A stretch of 64,000 bases of DNA from Brevundimonas bullata (lineage in GTDB: Bacteria > Pseudomonadota > Alphaproteobacteria > Caulobacterales > Caulobacteraceae), in assembly GCF_014207965.1 (NCBI RefSeq), contig NZ_JACHLM010000003.1, positions 310,001-374,000 of the forward strand, read 5' to 3'. The position numbers and the translations under genes were made by a program. The first letter of the stretch is position 1. Each line of letters begins with the position of its first letter. A model generated the notes under the pieces. The model made no database searches. It saw nothing but the letters and a program-made list of their open reading frames with translations, and was not told the origin of the DNA. Shown here one piece after another: positions 41,555 through 49,484 of this stretch.

Positions 41555-42550
41555 ATGAACCAGCCGACCGCTCCCGTCTGGGCCCCGCAGCATCTACGGC
41601 TGGGCATACGGGCCGCAGGCGTGGCCCTCTGGTCCTGGAACGTCGAGAGCGACCGCCTTACCATGGATGCCGTCGGCTATGCCCTGTGGAATGTTCCAAA
41701 AGACTTGGAGGTCGCTTTTGAAGACCTCTCCAGACACATCCATCCCGCCGACAGGGATCGCGTCCGCGCGGCGTTCAATGCGACGCGGGGTATCCTGGGA
41801 CCCTATGAGATCGATTTCAGGATTCTCGTCGAGGATGAGGTCCGCTGGATTTCCGCCCGTGGACGAGGCGATGATGAAGGCATAATCGGCAACGTCATGT
41901 ATGGCGTCTTCCTTGACGTGACAGGCCGCAAGCAGGCTGAAGAAGCCCATGAGCTTCTGGCTGGCGAGATGAGCCACCGGGTCAAGAACCTGATCGCAAT
42001 CGCCGGCGCCCTCACCTCCATGTCATCCAGGGCTCCGGGAACAAAGGAGGAAATGGCGAGCGAACTGACCAGCCGCCTCGCCGCCCTTGGACGTGCGCAT
42101 GACCTCGTCCGCCCCGTACCGGGTCAAACCGAAAACGCCGCCCTTCTCGCTGATCTTATGTCCATCCTGCTGAACCCCTACGACGACCTCGGCGCGTTCA
42201 GCGGCCGCATTCGGGTGGCGGCTCCGCGAATAGGCATCGGTGAAGGCGCCGCCACCGATCTGGCGCTGGTTATCCATGAACTGGCGACGAACTCGCTCAA
42301 ATACGGTGCGCTCTCGTGCGCCAGCGGGCTGCTCGACCTGACGTGCACCGTCGTCGAGGACGAGGTGATCATGGTCTGGACGGAGCACGGCGGTCCGGCT
42401 GTCACGCCCCCCAACGACGCCCTTGGCTTTGGCAGCCGTCTTCTCGACCTGATCGTCACCCGGAAGCTGCGGGGGTCCATCGACTACCAGTGGAACCCTG
42501 AGGGTCTGATCGCCACTGTGCGCTTGAGGACAGAGAGACTGCTGGCCTAG
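41555..42550 (+). CDS. PAS-containing HWE-family sensor histidine kinase
   Basis: A 331-residue cytoplasmic kinase. A PAS domain (about 20-130: GVALWSWNVESDRLTMD, HIHPADRDRVRAAF, VRWISARGRG) is followed by the HWE dimerisation helix with phosphoacceptor His141 in GEMSHRVKNLIAI, and an ATPase domain with HELATNSLKYGAL and the family-defining Trp-x-Glu in VWTEHGGP, ending GFGSRLLDLIVTRKLRGS. HWE kinases are common alphaproteobacterial stress and light sensors and often act on PhyR of the general stress response. No receiver or response regulator gene is adjacent, so its partner is elsewhere. Confidence 0.93.
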   Translation: MNQPTAPVWAPQHLRLGIRAAGVALWSWNVESDRLTMDAVGYALWNVPKDLEVAFEDLSRHIHPADRDRVRAAFNATRGILGPYEIDFRILVEDEVRWISARGRGDDEGIIGNVMYGVFLDVTGRKQAEEAHELLAGEMSHRVKNLIAIAGALTSMSSRAPGTKEEMASELTSRLAALGRAHDLVRPVPGQTENAALLADLMSILLNPYDDLGAFSGRIRVAAPRIGIGEGAATDLALVIHELATNSLKYGALSCASGLLDLTCTVVEDEVIMVWTEHGGPAVTPPNDALGFGSRLLDLIVTRKLRGSIDYQWNPEGLIATVRLRTERLLA

Positions 42551-42823
42551 GGCCGCGCAGTCAGGAGCTGACGCGCACCTCGCCGCCCGCCATCACCGTC
42601 CCCGGCAGATCAGCCCCCCCCCTACACAGCCGCGGCGTCGATCCAGGCGTGCTCTTTCGTGATCATGGTCGCGCGCCGTTTGACGGGCGGATGGACCTTG
42701 TTCTCCTGCGGCCTCCCTGACGCCACAGCGAAGCCTGGCCGGAAAAACGCCGCAGCGGCGAGCGATGCTGCGCTGCAACAACCATATAGACTGGAGCCGG
42801 GTCGCCCGGCGACGGATAGCGCC

Positions 42824-43897
42824 ATGGCTAAGAATCACACCTCGCCCTCCCGCCTTCGGGCCGTTCAGGATTTCGGCGCCAATCCCGGAAACCTCAGGAT
42901 GAAAACCTACACCCCGAGCGGAGGGGCGCCGGAGCGCTGCGGCCTGGTGGTCGTCCTGCACGGCTGCACCCAGACAGCGGCGGGCTATGCGGAAACCGCC
43001 GGATGGCTGGATCTCGCTGACCGATTTGGCTTCGCCCTGATCTGTCCGGAACAGAACCGAGAGAACAACGCCAATCTGTGTTTCAACTGGTTCGAACCCG
43101 GAGATATCGCTCGTGGTCAGGGCGAGGCGGCGTCGATTGCAGCCATGGTGGACTTCGCCGTGGTGGAGTTCGCCGCCGCCCCCGAACGGGTCTATGTCAC
43201 AGGCCTGTCAGCCGGCGGCGCCATGACATCGGTCATGCTGGCGACCTACCCGGAGCTGTTCGCCGGCGGGGCTGTGATTGCGGGCCTCCCCTACGGCGTC
43301 GCCTCCAACCTCCAACAGGCGTTTAACGCCATGGGGGGCGCAGCCCCCCTGACAGATGAGGCTCTGGGGGACCGGGTGCGCGCCGCCAGCGCCTACACCG
43401 GGCCTCGACCGCCCGTCTCCGTCTGGCATGGCGACGGCGACGCCACGGTCCGCCCCGCCGCTGGCGACGCCGTCCTGCGTCAGTGGCGGAATGTGCATGG
43501 GGCCCTGCCGACCGCCCGCCAAGCCAGGACGCCGGACGGACGGATATTTCAGGCCTGGTTTTCGCCAGAAGGGGCGCTGGCCGTGGAGCGTCACTTCATT
43601 CCCCGCATGGCGCACGGCACGCCGGTCAAGACGGCAGGGCCCGACAGCTATGGCAGGGTCGCACCCTATATTCTGGACGTGGGCGTCTCTTCCAGCTTCG
43701 AGATCGCCATGGGCTGGGGGCTGGCCACGCTTGACGCCAGGCGCAGCCTCGGAGACGATCCGGGCTCGCTCCGCCCCTCGTCTCATGAGCCGACAGGTCG
43801 TCGTCGCCCCGATGTTTTGGTCAGGGCTCGACAAAGGGACAACCCCGCCCTTCGGGTCATTGAGGAGGCCTTGCGCAAGGCCGGATTGATGAAATGA
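42824..43897 (+). CDS. PHB depolymerase family esterase
   Basis: A 357-residue alpha/beta hydrolase of the extracellular PHB depolymerase/feruloyl esterase family. VVLHGCTQTAAGYAE (oxyanion hole, about 44-58), NNANLCFNWF, the nucleophile in VTGLSAGGAMTSVML (about 126-140), the Asp region WHGDGDATVRP and the His in IPRMAHGTPV. No signal peptide is visible from the ATG at 42824, unlike secreted depolymerases, so it may act inside the cell or leave by another route. The last 45 residues are basic. The frame is open upstream to 42659 but that part lacks family sequence. Confidence 0.92.
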   Translation: MAKNHTSPSRLRAVQDFGANPGNLRMKTYTPSGGAPERCGLVVVLHGCTQTAAGYAETAGWLDLADRFGFALICPEQNRENNANLCFNWFEPGDIARGQGEAASIAAMVDFAVVEFAAAPERVYVTGLSAGGAMTSVMLATYPELFAGGAVIAGLPYGVASNLQQAFNAMGGAAPLTDEALGDRVRAASAYTGPRPPVSVWHGDGDATVRPAAGDAVLRQWRNVHGALPTARQARTPDGRIFQAWFSPEGALAVERHFIPRMAHGTPVKTAGPDSYGRVAPYILDVGVSSSFEIAMGWGLATLDARRSLGDDPGSLRPSSHEPTGRRRPDVLVRARQRDNPALRVIEEALRKAGLMK

Positions 43898-43941
43898 AGT
43901 TGGGCCTCGGCCTGGCCTCATCCCTGTGCGACACCTGATTT

Positions 43942-44232
43942 ATGACGGATGAACGGAAGCAGAAGCTGGCCGGCGAGCGCGCCGAGCTCTACGCCCCGGC
44001 GCCCACGGGCGGATCGACCATGGCCGGGCTCTGCGCCGGTACGGTGAGCCTGCTCGGCGTCTTCGTGGTTTCAGGCTTCTATGGACATGACGTCGAAGAC
44101 CATCTTGTGCTGGCCGCCGTCGCTACAGCGGTCGGCTTCCTTGCCGGTGTGATCGGATACACAAAAGTGGCTCGCGCAAACCGTCGCGCGGTCAGGACGG
44201 AGCGGCAGGCCATCGACGACGGCAAACCGTGA
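43942..44232 (+). CDS. Small two-span membrane protein
   Basis: A 96-residue protein with two hydrophobic helices (about 27-46 and 54-73), a short loop containing YGHDVEDH and a basic cytoplasmic tail (KVARANRRAVRTERQA). No family recognised. It follows the esterase gene by 44 bp and precedes the decayed replication gene; co-transcription with the esterase is possible. Confidence 0.7.
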   Translation: MTDERKQKLAGERAELYAPAPTGGSTMAGLCAGTVSLLGVFVVSGFYGHDVEDHLVLAAVATAVGFLAGVIGYTKVARANRRAVRTERQAIDDGKP

Positions 44233-44240
44233 AGTCGTAG

Positions 44241-44757
44241 GCCGCCCGAGGATCTCAGGTCATCGCTGACCGCGCCAACCGTCAGGATCAGCTCATCGCG
44301 CCGGGCGACGTGTGGGACCTTCAGTTCAGGGACCAGTTAAAGACCCTAACTCTGCTGGCGTCCAAGCTACTGCAGCTGTTGATGGACGCCGCCGGGGCCG
44401 ACCTGCGCCGAAAAGGTGCATAGCGCCCCGATCAGGCATTGAACGACGCTTTCCACGTCTCACGGGAGGAGTTCGTGGAGACGTGCCGTGAACTGTTTGG
44501 CACGACGGTCCGCATGGCGATCATCACAGGACGAGGCAGGGCCGAGAAGATCGGGCCGCTACTGTCAGACGTGGAGCGCGACCTGGACGACGGCCGCGGC
44601 TCAGAGGTCCACTTCCAAATCTCGCCGGTCTTGCGCCTGGTCCTCGCCCAGTCGAACCACTGGGCGGCCCTGTCGCGCCGCGCGGTCATGGCGTTCGCGA
44701 GCCGCTACGCCTTACGGCTCTACGAGGTCATCGCCATCCGTTTTCATCTCCGAAAGC
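44241..44757 (+). pseudogene. Decayed plasmid replication initiator (Rep_3-like)
   Basis: One frame with a TAG at 44421-44423. Before it: APGDVWDLQFRDQLKTLTLL and LLQLLMDAAGADLRRKG; after it: AFHVSREEFVETCRELFGTT, GPLLSDVERDLDDGRG, SPVLRLVLAQSNHWAALSRR and SRYALRLYEVIAIR. The order and wording agree with initiator Rep proteins of alphaproteobacterial plasmids (Rep_3/RepB winged-helix type), but the N-terminus and the whole second winged helix are missing. It marks DNA of plasmid origin, next to a toxin-antitoxin pair of the plasmid-stabilising kind. Confidence 0.65.
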
Positions 44758-44785
44758 CTCCTGTTTTTCGCTCAAGCAAACGGCC

Positions 44786-44798
44786 ATTGTGTTACAAT
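44786..44798 (+). promoter_or_regulatory. Putative parDE promoter/operator
   Basis: TACAAT (44793-44798) is a near-consensus -10 box and forms the right half of the inverted repeat ATTGT-GTT-ACAAT. It lies 31 bp before the antitoxin start. Antitoxins of this class repress at such sites. Confidence 0.4.
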
Positions 44799-44829
44799 GC
44801 ACTTCTCTGGCAACACACGAGGCGTTCCC

Positions 44830-45114
44830 ATGAACGAAGCCACCTTCACCTTCCGGGTCGATGAGGTCCTAAAAAGCGAGTTCACGACGGCGGCTAAGTC
44901 CAGTGACCGGAACGCCGCCCAGGTACTGCGCGGCTTCATGCGGGACTACGTACGCCAGCATCAGGAAGCCGCCGAGCATGACGCCTGGTTCCGTCGCCAG
45001 GTGCAGATCGGAATCGACGCCGCCAACGCCGGAGATCTAATCTCGACCGAAGAGGTCGAAGCCGAGGCGGCGGCATGGCGCGAGGCGACGCGGCAACGCT
45101 TGGCGCACTCGTGA
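44830..45114 (+). CDS. Ribbon-helix-helix antitoxin (ParD/RelB-like)
   Basis: A 94-residue antitoxin. The N-terminal ATFTFRVDEVLKSEFTTAAK and NAAQVLRGFMRDYV form a ribbon-helix-helix DNA-binding domain; the C-terminal helices (WFRRQVQIGIDAANAGDLIS, EEVEAEAAAWREATRQRL) are the toxin-binding part, with the pattern seen in antitoxins of ParE-type toxins. GTGA overlap with the toxin gene. The start at 44830 follows a probable promoter; GAGG stands about 7 bp before it. Confidence 0.8.
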   Translation: MNEATFTFRVDEVLKSEFTTAAKSSDRNAAQVLRGFMRDYVRQHQEAAEHDAWFRRQVQIGIDAANAGDLISTEEVEAEAAAWREATRQRLAHS

Positions 45115-45389
45115 AGCTGGTCTGGACCCGGCCTGCGAGCATCGACCGCAAAGACATTCGAGAATACATCGCGGCAGACAACCCAACCGCCGCCCTGGCA
45201 TTGGACGAACTGATTTCCGAGAAGGCCGCTCGCCTTGCCGATGATCCTGCCCTAGGCCGGATAGGGCGCGTCCCTGGAACACGCGAGCTGATCGCCCACC
45301 GAAACTACGTCCTGGTCTATGACATGGCCGACGATCAGGTTCGCATTCTCCGCGTACTGCACGCCGCTCGTCAGTGGCCTGCGCCTTAG
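45111..45389 (+). CDS. RelE/ParE family toxin
   Basis: A 92-residue toxin of the RelE/ParE superfamily. VKLVWTRPASIDRKDIREYI, ALALDELISEKAARLADDPA, LGRIGRVPGTRELIAHRNYV and VYDMADDQVRILRVLHAARQ are typical of ParE, which poisons DNA gyrase, though RelE-like ribosome-dependent RNase activity cannot be ruled out. Starts at a GTG overlapping the antitoxin stop. The pair probably stabilised the plasmid whose Rep remnant precedes it. Confidence 0.9.
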   Translation: MKLVWTRPASIDRKDIREYIAADNPTAALALDELISEKAARLADDPALGRIGRVPGTRELIAHRNYVLVYDMADDQVRILRVLHAARQWPAP

Positions 45390-45507
45390 GGGTTCGGGGG
45401 CCGCGCCCCTGACGTCCCCAAATGGCCATCCTTCCCCGTAGGGGCTCACCTTTGCGGCACCCAAAGTATTGCGAAAGTCGGCCAAACCAGTCTCGTGTTT
45501 TTCCGTT

Positions 45508-45657
45508 TCAGGTGTCGCGATCCGAGCGTCCGTTCACGTCGTCGATCTTTCCGTTCTCGATTGCCGAAGGCTTGCCGGCCGGGCGGCGGCTATGCCTGAT
45601 GGCCGCCACGGCGACGGCCGTGAACAGCAGGCAGAGCGCGATCAAAACATAGTTCAT
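45508..45657 (-). CDS. Small single-span membrane protein
   Basis: A 49-residue protein with an N-terminal membrane helix (YVLIALCLLFTAVAVAAI) and a polar tail with RHSRRPAGK. GGGAG stands 7 bp before the ATG. The ATGA overlap with the next upstream tiny gene indicates translational coupling. No family recognised. Confidence 0.6.
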   Translation of the reverse strand: MNYVLIALCLLFTAVAVAAIRHSRRPAGKPSAIENGKIDDVNGRSDRDT

Positions 45658-45779
45658 GATCTGTCTCCCATACCCCAACCTCGTCCAAGATGTTTGAAGA
45701 CGTTGCCGGCGAGGACCAGCCCAACAGCCACCGGAACCGCGAAGACGAAGACAAGGAGAAACGCGGCTAGGGTGTTCAT
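45654..45779 (-). CDS. Tiny single-span membrane protein
   Basis: A 41-residue protein: MNTLAAFLLVFVFAVPVAVG then LVLAGNVFKHLGRGWGMGDR. One membrane helix. It overlaps the 49-residue gene downstream by 4 bp, so the two form a micro-operon. The start codon lies 9 bp from a putative EcfG-type -10 element, so the mRNA may be nearly leaderless. No family recognised; general shape recalls small regulatory subunits of membrane complexes. Confidence 0.55.
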   Translation of the reverse strand: MNTLAAFLLVFVFAVPVAVGLVLAGNVFKHLGRGWGMGDRS

Positions 45780-45787
45780 AAGGATGG

Positions 45788-45813
45788 AGCGTCGCCCGGC
45801 GCTGCGAAGTTCC
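45788..45813 (-). promoter_or_regulatory. EcfG-like promoter upstream of the micro-operon
   Basis: Minus strand GGAAC (45809-45813), 17-bp spacer, CGCT (45788-45791); the consensus for the general stress sigma factor EcfG is GGAAC-N16/17-CGTT. One mismatch in the -10. Confidence 0.38.
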
Positions 45814-45894
45814 CACCCGCGTCTCAGAGCCCCCGGAGCAACCGACAGCCCGCGGAGCCGTTCATCGCGAAACCTTCACCTTGACGAGCAAACC

Positions 45895-46782
45895 ATGACC
45901 TCAATCCGCTGCCTGCCCGCCGCCGCTCTCGCTGTCGCTCTCGCCGCCTCCCCGGCTGCAGCTCAGAACTCCGGCGACGCGCCTTCCCAGCAGCAGGAAC
46001 GAATCGGAGCGATTCTTGGCGCGCTTTTCGGCGATCGGTTAGGCGTTACGACATCGATCGAAGCCCAGTGGGCCGCAGGACGCACCCCCCTTCTGACCCA
46101 GCGAAACCAGTTCACCGCTCGCATTGATTCCGATGTCCGGTCCGGCGCGATCAATCAAATGACCGCAACCCGACTCAAGAGCGACTATGCGGCGCTCGTG
46201 GATCTTGAAACCCGCTACGGATCCGATCGCCGCTTTACAGCGGAAGAACGTGCGGACCTGGCCAGCCGCTACGAAGCCCTGACCCGTGTGCTTGCGGACG
46301 GCCGCTATGCCGACCCCTCGTCGGAAGTCGCCTCTGTCGTCGCTGGTAAGGCGGAATTTGACCGCCGGGTCGATACAGCCGTGTCGGCGCGTCGCCTGAG
46401 CCGCACGGAAGGGTCGCGGCTGAAGGCCGACTACGCCGCCCTGATCCAGGTTGAAGCGGGGTATCTGCGCGACGGCCAGATCACGGCTCGCGAACGCGAG
46501 GATCTCGATTCCCGGCTGGACGCCCTCGACGCCCGCGTCGGCGACGTGGGATACGGGAGCGGGACACCGGTCCAGACACCGCGCAGTCGTCTGGACGCCG
46601 TCCTTCGGAGCCTGCCCTATTCGGGCCTTTCCGCCGCCGCCCAGACGCAGCTGCGCATCGAGCACGGCGACCTTGACCGACTCGCTGCGGCTTATGAACG
46701 CCTTGCTCCGTCGGCGGATGACCGGACCTATCTGGAACGGCGGGTCGGCGAACTCGAGACGCGGGCCAAGGTGCGGCGGTGA
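45895..46782 (+). CDS. Secreted helical-repeat protein, unknown function
   Basis: A 295-residue protein with a clear signal peptide (cleavage after AASPAAAQ, about residue 24). The mature protein repeats a helical unit of about 80-85 residues: FTARIDSDVRSGAINQMTAT, RLKSDYAALVDLETRYGSDR, FTAEERADLASRYEALTRVL, then FDRRVDTAVSARRLSRTEGS, RLKADYAALIQVEAGYLRDG, ITAREREDLDSRLDALDARV, and a third weaker one. The acidic turns (DRRFTAEERADL) are loosely like EF-hand neighbours, but no complete calcium loop is present. Periplasmic; role unknown. Confidence 0.8.
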   Translation: MTSIRCLPAAALAVALAASPAAAQNSGDAPSQQQERIGAILGALFGDRLGVTTSIEAQWAAGRTPLLTQRNQFTARIDSDVRSGAINQMTATRLKSDYAALVDLETRYGSDRRFTAEERADLASRYEALTRVLADGRYADPSSEVASVVAGKAEFDRRVDTAVSARRLSRTEGSRLKADYAALIQVEAGYLRDGQITAREREDLDSRLDALDARVGDVGYGSGTPVQTPRSRLDAVLRSLPYSGLSAAAQTQLRIEHGDLDRLAAAYERLAPSADDRTYLERRVGELETRAKVRR

Positions 46783-46894
46783 AGCGTCGGGCGTTCGGCA
46801 CGCGCGGGGTAGAGGCGAAGCCGATCGCCGACCTGCCTCGTAACGTCCGGCCGCGGCCATTCCGGGAGCAGTCCGGCCCATTCAGGCAAGACAT

Positions 46895-47009
46895 GCGGCT
46901 TGGCCGCTGAAAAGCTGAGGGCTTCGGAACCTGCCAGCTGAGGTCAATCAAGGCAGGCCGCTGGCTTGTCCCATGGCTCAAGGATCGCTCCATCCCATCA
47001 CCCGAACGC
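46895..47009. repeat. Right copy of about 115-bp direct repeat
   Basis: Partner of 41050-41172. It includes the last ten codons of the TIGR02588 gene and some 80 bp beyond its stop. Direct orientation; bracket of the 41.2-46.9 kb block. Confidence 0.6.
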
Positions 47010-47367
47010 GGGCCTGGGGTTTCGCACTGGAGGAAAACACCAGGGTCGCCCGCTTTTCACCGCGCCCCGGCACGTAGTCGAGGCTGGCCTGGGCTCGCTC
47101 CCCTTCGGATTCGCCTTCTATCTCGACAGCGGCCGCCGTCATGTCGCCCTTGTTGAGCACCCTGACCTCCACAGCCCAACCGGATGCGACGGGCCGGGGG
47201 GCCTCCGTTCTGACGGAGAGGTCCGGCGGCGACTGATGAGCGAAAGCGGAGCGCGCGAGCACCACGATTGCGGCCAGGGTGACGATGAGACCCAGGAAGG
47301 CGCACAAGGCCTGCAACCGGGACGACGTCCCCCCGTCGGATGTTCTGCGGTTCTTCATCCCGGTCAT
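46978..47367 (-). CDS. TIGR02588-type single-span protein
   Basis: A 129-residue protein with one N-terminal membrane helix (about 22-42: LCAFLGLIVTLAAIVVLARS) and a periplasmic immunoglobulin-like beta domain (VRTEAPRPVASGWAVEVRVL, GDMTAAAVEIEGESEGERAQ, ending QARVRVMGWSDP). By size, shape and pairing with the gene before it, this is the family catalogued as TIGR02588, always next to TIGR02587. It begins 2 bp after the partner's stop. Function unknown. Confidence 0.8.
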   Translation of the reverse strand: MTGMKNRRTSDGGTSSRLQALCAFLGLIVTLAAIVVLARSAFAHQSPPDLSVRTEAPRPVASGWAVEVRVLNKGDMTAAAVEIEGESEGERAQASLDYVPGRGEKRATLVFSSSAKPQARVRVMGWSDP

Positions 47368-47369
47368 AC

Positions 47370-48188
47370 TCACACCAGAAGCCGGGCGGCTGCGGCCCCC
47401 AGAGCGGCGGGGAAAGCCAATACGACCACATTGGCCGTTACAGCCCCCGCCCCATGTCCATCGACAGCGGCGAAGGTCCACAGCATGGCGAGGCTCGCCG
47501 CCAGACAAAGGGCGTAACCAGGCAGGGTGAAGTGCAGGAAGGCGCGAAGCGGCGTTTCCTTCTCTTCCTGGCCTGCAAAGCCTGCTTCGAAGACGATGAC
47601 ATGCAGAAGAAATATCGACACGACCAGAAGCGCCAGAGCGCCCAACGGCGTGGTCAGATAGGCGATCAGTCGCATTTCTTCGGTCGGCGCGAGATTCATG
47701 GCGAAATAGAGCGCACCCGCCAGCATGAGAAAGAGCTCGCCGGGATAGGAGGCCTCGTCCTCGTCCCCCTGTTTTCCGTCGCCCGAAAGCTGGCGGCGCG
47801 CCACCAGGGCGCCAAGAGCCGCCGGCGCCGCCTGGAGAGATATCTGTCCGGTCGCCGACGTCAGGGAAGCGTAATCAAGGACATTGAACAGAGCCAGGAG
47901 CGCGGCCGAGGTCACGTAGCCGACGGCGAGCGCGACCAGGGTGTCCAGAGTGTTGTTCATCAGACCCCTGCGCGCCGAGAAGCCCGCGTAATGCGCCAGA
48001 CCGTAAAGCACCGGCAGCGCCCCGAGCACAAAGGCGAGGCGTCGCAACGGGGGCGCGGATACGCCCAGAGCCCACATCTCCATCGTCATCAGAAGAGGCA
48101 GGCTGAACAGCAGGGCCCCGCCGAAGGCGCGGCCGAGATCCCCGAGATAGCTCAGTTCCGATTTGGCCCCATGAACTGCGGCTTGCAT
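47370..48188 (-). CDS. TIGR02587-type integral membrane protein
   Basis: A 272-residue protein with about seven or eight hydrophobic segments. Characteristic stretches: GRAFGGALLFSLPLLMTMEM, DTLVALAVGYVTSAALLALF, LFLMLAGALYFAMNLAPTEE and LTTPLGALALLVVSIFLLHV. It matches the uncharacterised family TIGR02587, found paired with TIGR02588 in alphaproteobacteria and others, often in stress-gene neighbourhoods. Transport or sensing are both possible; no catalytic motif is visible. Confidence 0.87.
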   Translation of the reverse strand: MQAAVHGAKSELSYLGDLGRAFGGALLFSLPLLMTMEMWALGVSAPPLRRLAFVLGALPVLYGLAHYAGFSARRGLMNNTLDTLVALAVGYVTSAALLALFNVLDYASLTSATGQISLQAAPAALGALVARRQLSGDGKQGDEDEASYPGELFLMLAGALYFAMNLAPTEEMRLIAYLTTPLGALALLVVSIFLLHVIVFEAGFAGQEEKETPLRAFLHFTLPGYALCLAASLAMLWTFAAVDGHGAGAVTANVVVLAFPAALGAAAARLLV

Positions 48189-48337
48189 CCTTCCCCCTCA
48201 CCTCACTGGCCGTCGTGGTTCGACGCGTTCCGTCGTCTGCGCGAGGCCGCCGGGCCGCGCAGTCCGAAGCGTGCCTGGAGCCAACGTCGACCCAGCCTTG
48301 CTGTTCCTCTCTGTCGACGACCCTGCTTTGGGACGTC

Positions 48338-49231
48338 TCAGCCGACCCCCGCCCCACCGGTGACGCCCCATACCTCTCCCGTGACAAAACTGGCTTCCTG
48401 TGAGGCCAGCAGCACATAGACAGGGGCGATCTCCACAGGCTGTCCCGGACGGCCGAAAGCGCTATGGGCGCCGAACTGCTCGACCTTCTCCTGCGGCTGG
48501 CCGCCGCTGGGCTGCAGCACCGTCCAGAATGGCCCAGGCGCTACGGCGTTCACACGCACGCCCTTGTCGATCATCTGTTTGGCCAGGGCCTTGGTGTAGG
48601 CGACAATACCGGCCTTGGTCGTGGCGTAGTCCAGCAGGATGTCAGACGGCTCATAGGCCTGAATCGAGGCGGTGGTGATGATGGACGCGCCCGCAGGCAG
48701 GTGCGGCTCCGCCGCCTGACACAGCCAGTGCAACGCGTAGAGGTTGGTTTTCATCGTCGCGTCGAAATCCTCTGTCGAGACCTTCGACACGTTCTCTCGG
48801 TATTGTTGATGTCCGGCGTTGACGACGAGAATGTCCAGTCCGCCGAACCCCTCAACGACGCGCTCGACCATGGTCGCGTTCCAGGCCTCGTCGCGGATGT
48901 CGCCCGGCAGGGCCAACGCCCTGACCCCGGCTTTCTCGATCAGGGCGATCACCTCCCTGGCGTCCGCATCCTCGGACGAAAGATAGCCGATCGCCACGTC
49001 TGCGCCCTCGCGGGCGAAGGCGATGGCGATCGCCCGCCCTATGCCGGAATCTCCGCCCGTGATCAGGGCCTTGCGCCCCTTTAGCCGACCATGGCCGACA
49101 TAGCTGTCTTCGCCGTGATCCGGCCTGGGGCTCATGCGACCCGCCAGCCCCGGCTCGGGCTGGGGCTGGCGGGGAAAAGGCGGTCGGGGGTACTGTCGGC
49201 GGGGATCCTGCATGGCGAGGCGATCGGACAT
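48338..49231 (-). CDS. SDR family oxidoreductase (general stress protein 39-like)
   Basis: A 297-residue short-chain dehydrogenase with the 45-residue Pro/Arg-rich N-terminal extension (PRRQYPRPPFPRQPQPEPGL) typical of the YhdF/YdaD/YghA stress-induced group. ALITGGDSGIGRAIAIAFAR binds NAD(P); VVNAGHQQ, ITTASIQAY with the catalytic Ser, DYATTKAGIVAYTKAL with Tyr and Lys. Bacillus relatives are sigma-B controlled; here a putative EcfG promoter lies 60 bp upstream. Substrate unknown. AAGGA precedes the ATG at 49231. Confidence 0.92.
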   Translation of the reverse strand: MSDRLAMQDPRRQYPRPPFPRQPQPEPGLAGRMSPRPDHGEDSYVGHGRLKGRKALITGGDSGIGRAIAIAFAREGADVAIGYLSSEDADAREVIALIEKAGVRALALPGDIRDEAWNATMVERVVEGFGGLDILVVNAGHQQYRENVSKVSTEDFDATMKTNLYALHWLCQAAEPHLPAGASIITTASIQAYEPSDILLDYATTKAGIVAYTKALAKQMIDKGVRVNAVAPGPFWTVLQPSGGQPQEKVEQFGAHSAFGRPGQPVEIAPVYVLLASQEASFVTGEVWGVTGGAGVG

Positions 49232-49235
49232 CGGG

Positions 49236-49436
49236 TCATCCTTGTGAGGAGGCGCGCGACGTCAGACGGCGCGCTGGAACATGCCGGTCTAATGTCCTCG
49301 CCGCGCCGCTCGTTCCGCTGCGCAGACCGGCTGCATGACCGCGGCGGAGCTCAGGCTTGCTTGCCGTCCCGACCTCCGCCCTCTTGGGTTCTTTGGCGAT
49401 CAGATCACGATCGCGTCTCCGCCGGGATTTCGCCAT
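49236..49436 (-). CDS. Doubtful small basic protein
   Basis: A 66-residue Lys/Arg-rich frame starting MAKSRRRRDRDLIAKEPKR. AAAGGG lies about 6 bp before the ATG, in favour. The second half is Arg/Ser/Gly-rich without pattern, and the frame covers the likely promoter of the SDR gene, against. No family recognised. Confidence 0.33.
   Translation of the reverse strand: MAKSRRRRDRDLIAKEPKRAEVGTASKPELRRGHAAGLRSGTSGAARTLDRHVPARRLTSRASSQG
49291..49316 (-). promoter_or_regulatory. EcfG-like promoter upstream of the SDR gene
   Basis: Minus strand GGAAC (49312-49316), 17-bp spacer, CATT (49291-49294). One mismatch to CGTT. It is 60 bp before the SDR start codon. Confidence 0.35.
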
Positions 49437-49484
49437 GGCGCCCTTTGCCGTCTCGGGCGTTGATCAGCTTCACCGGAGGCGATC

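Noticed and set aside
42604..42663. C9 run and short minus-strand peptide MITKEHAWIDAAAV
   Set aside because: Too short to be a gene, and stops occur in every frame across the C run; only a possible trace of a lost gene.
49236..49436. Small basic frame as a firm gene
   Set aside because: Kept only at low confidence, because it overlaps the probable SDR promoter and lacks a recognisable C-terminal half.
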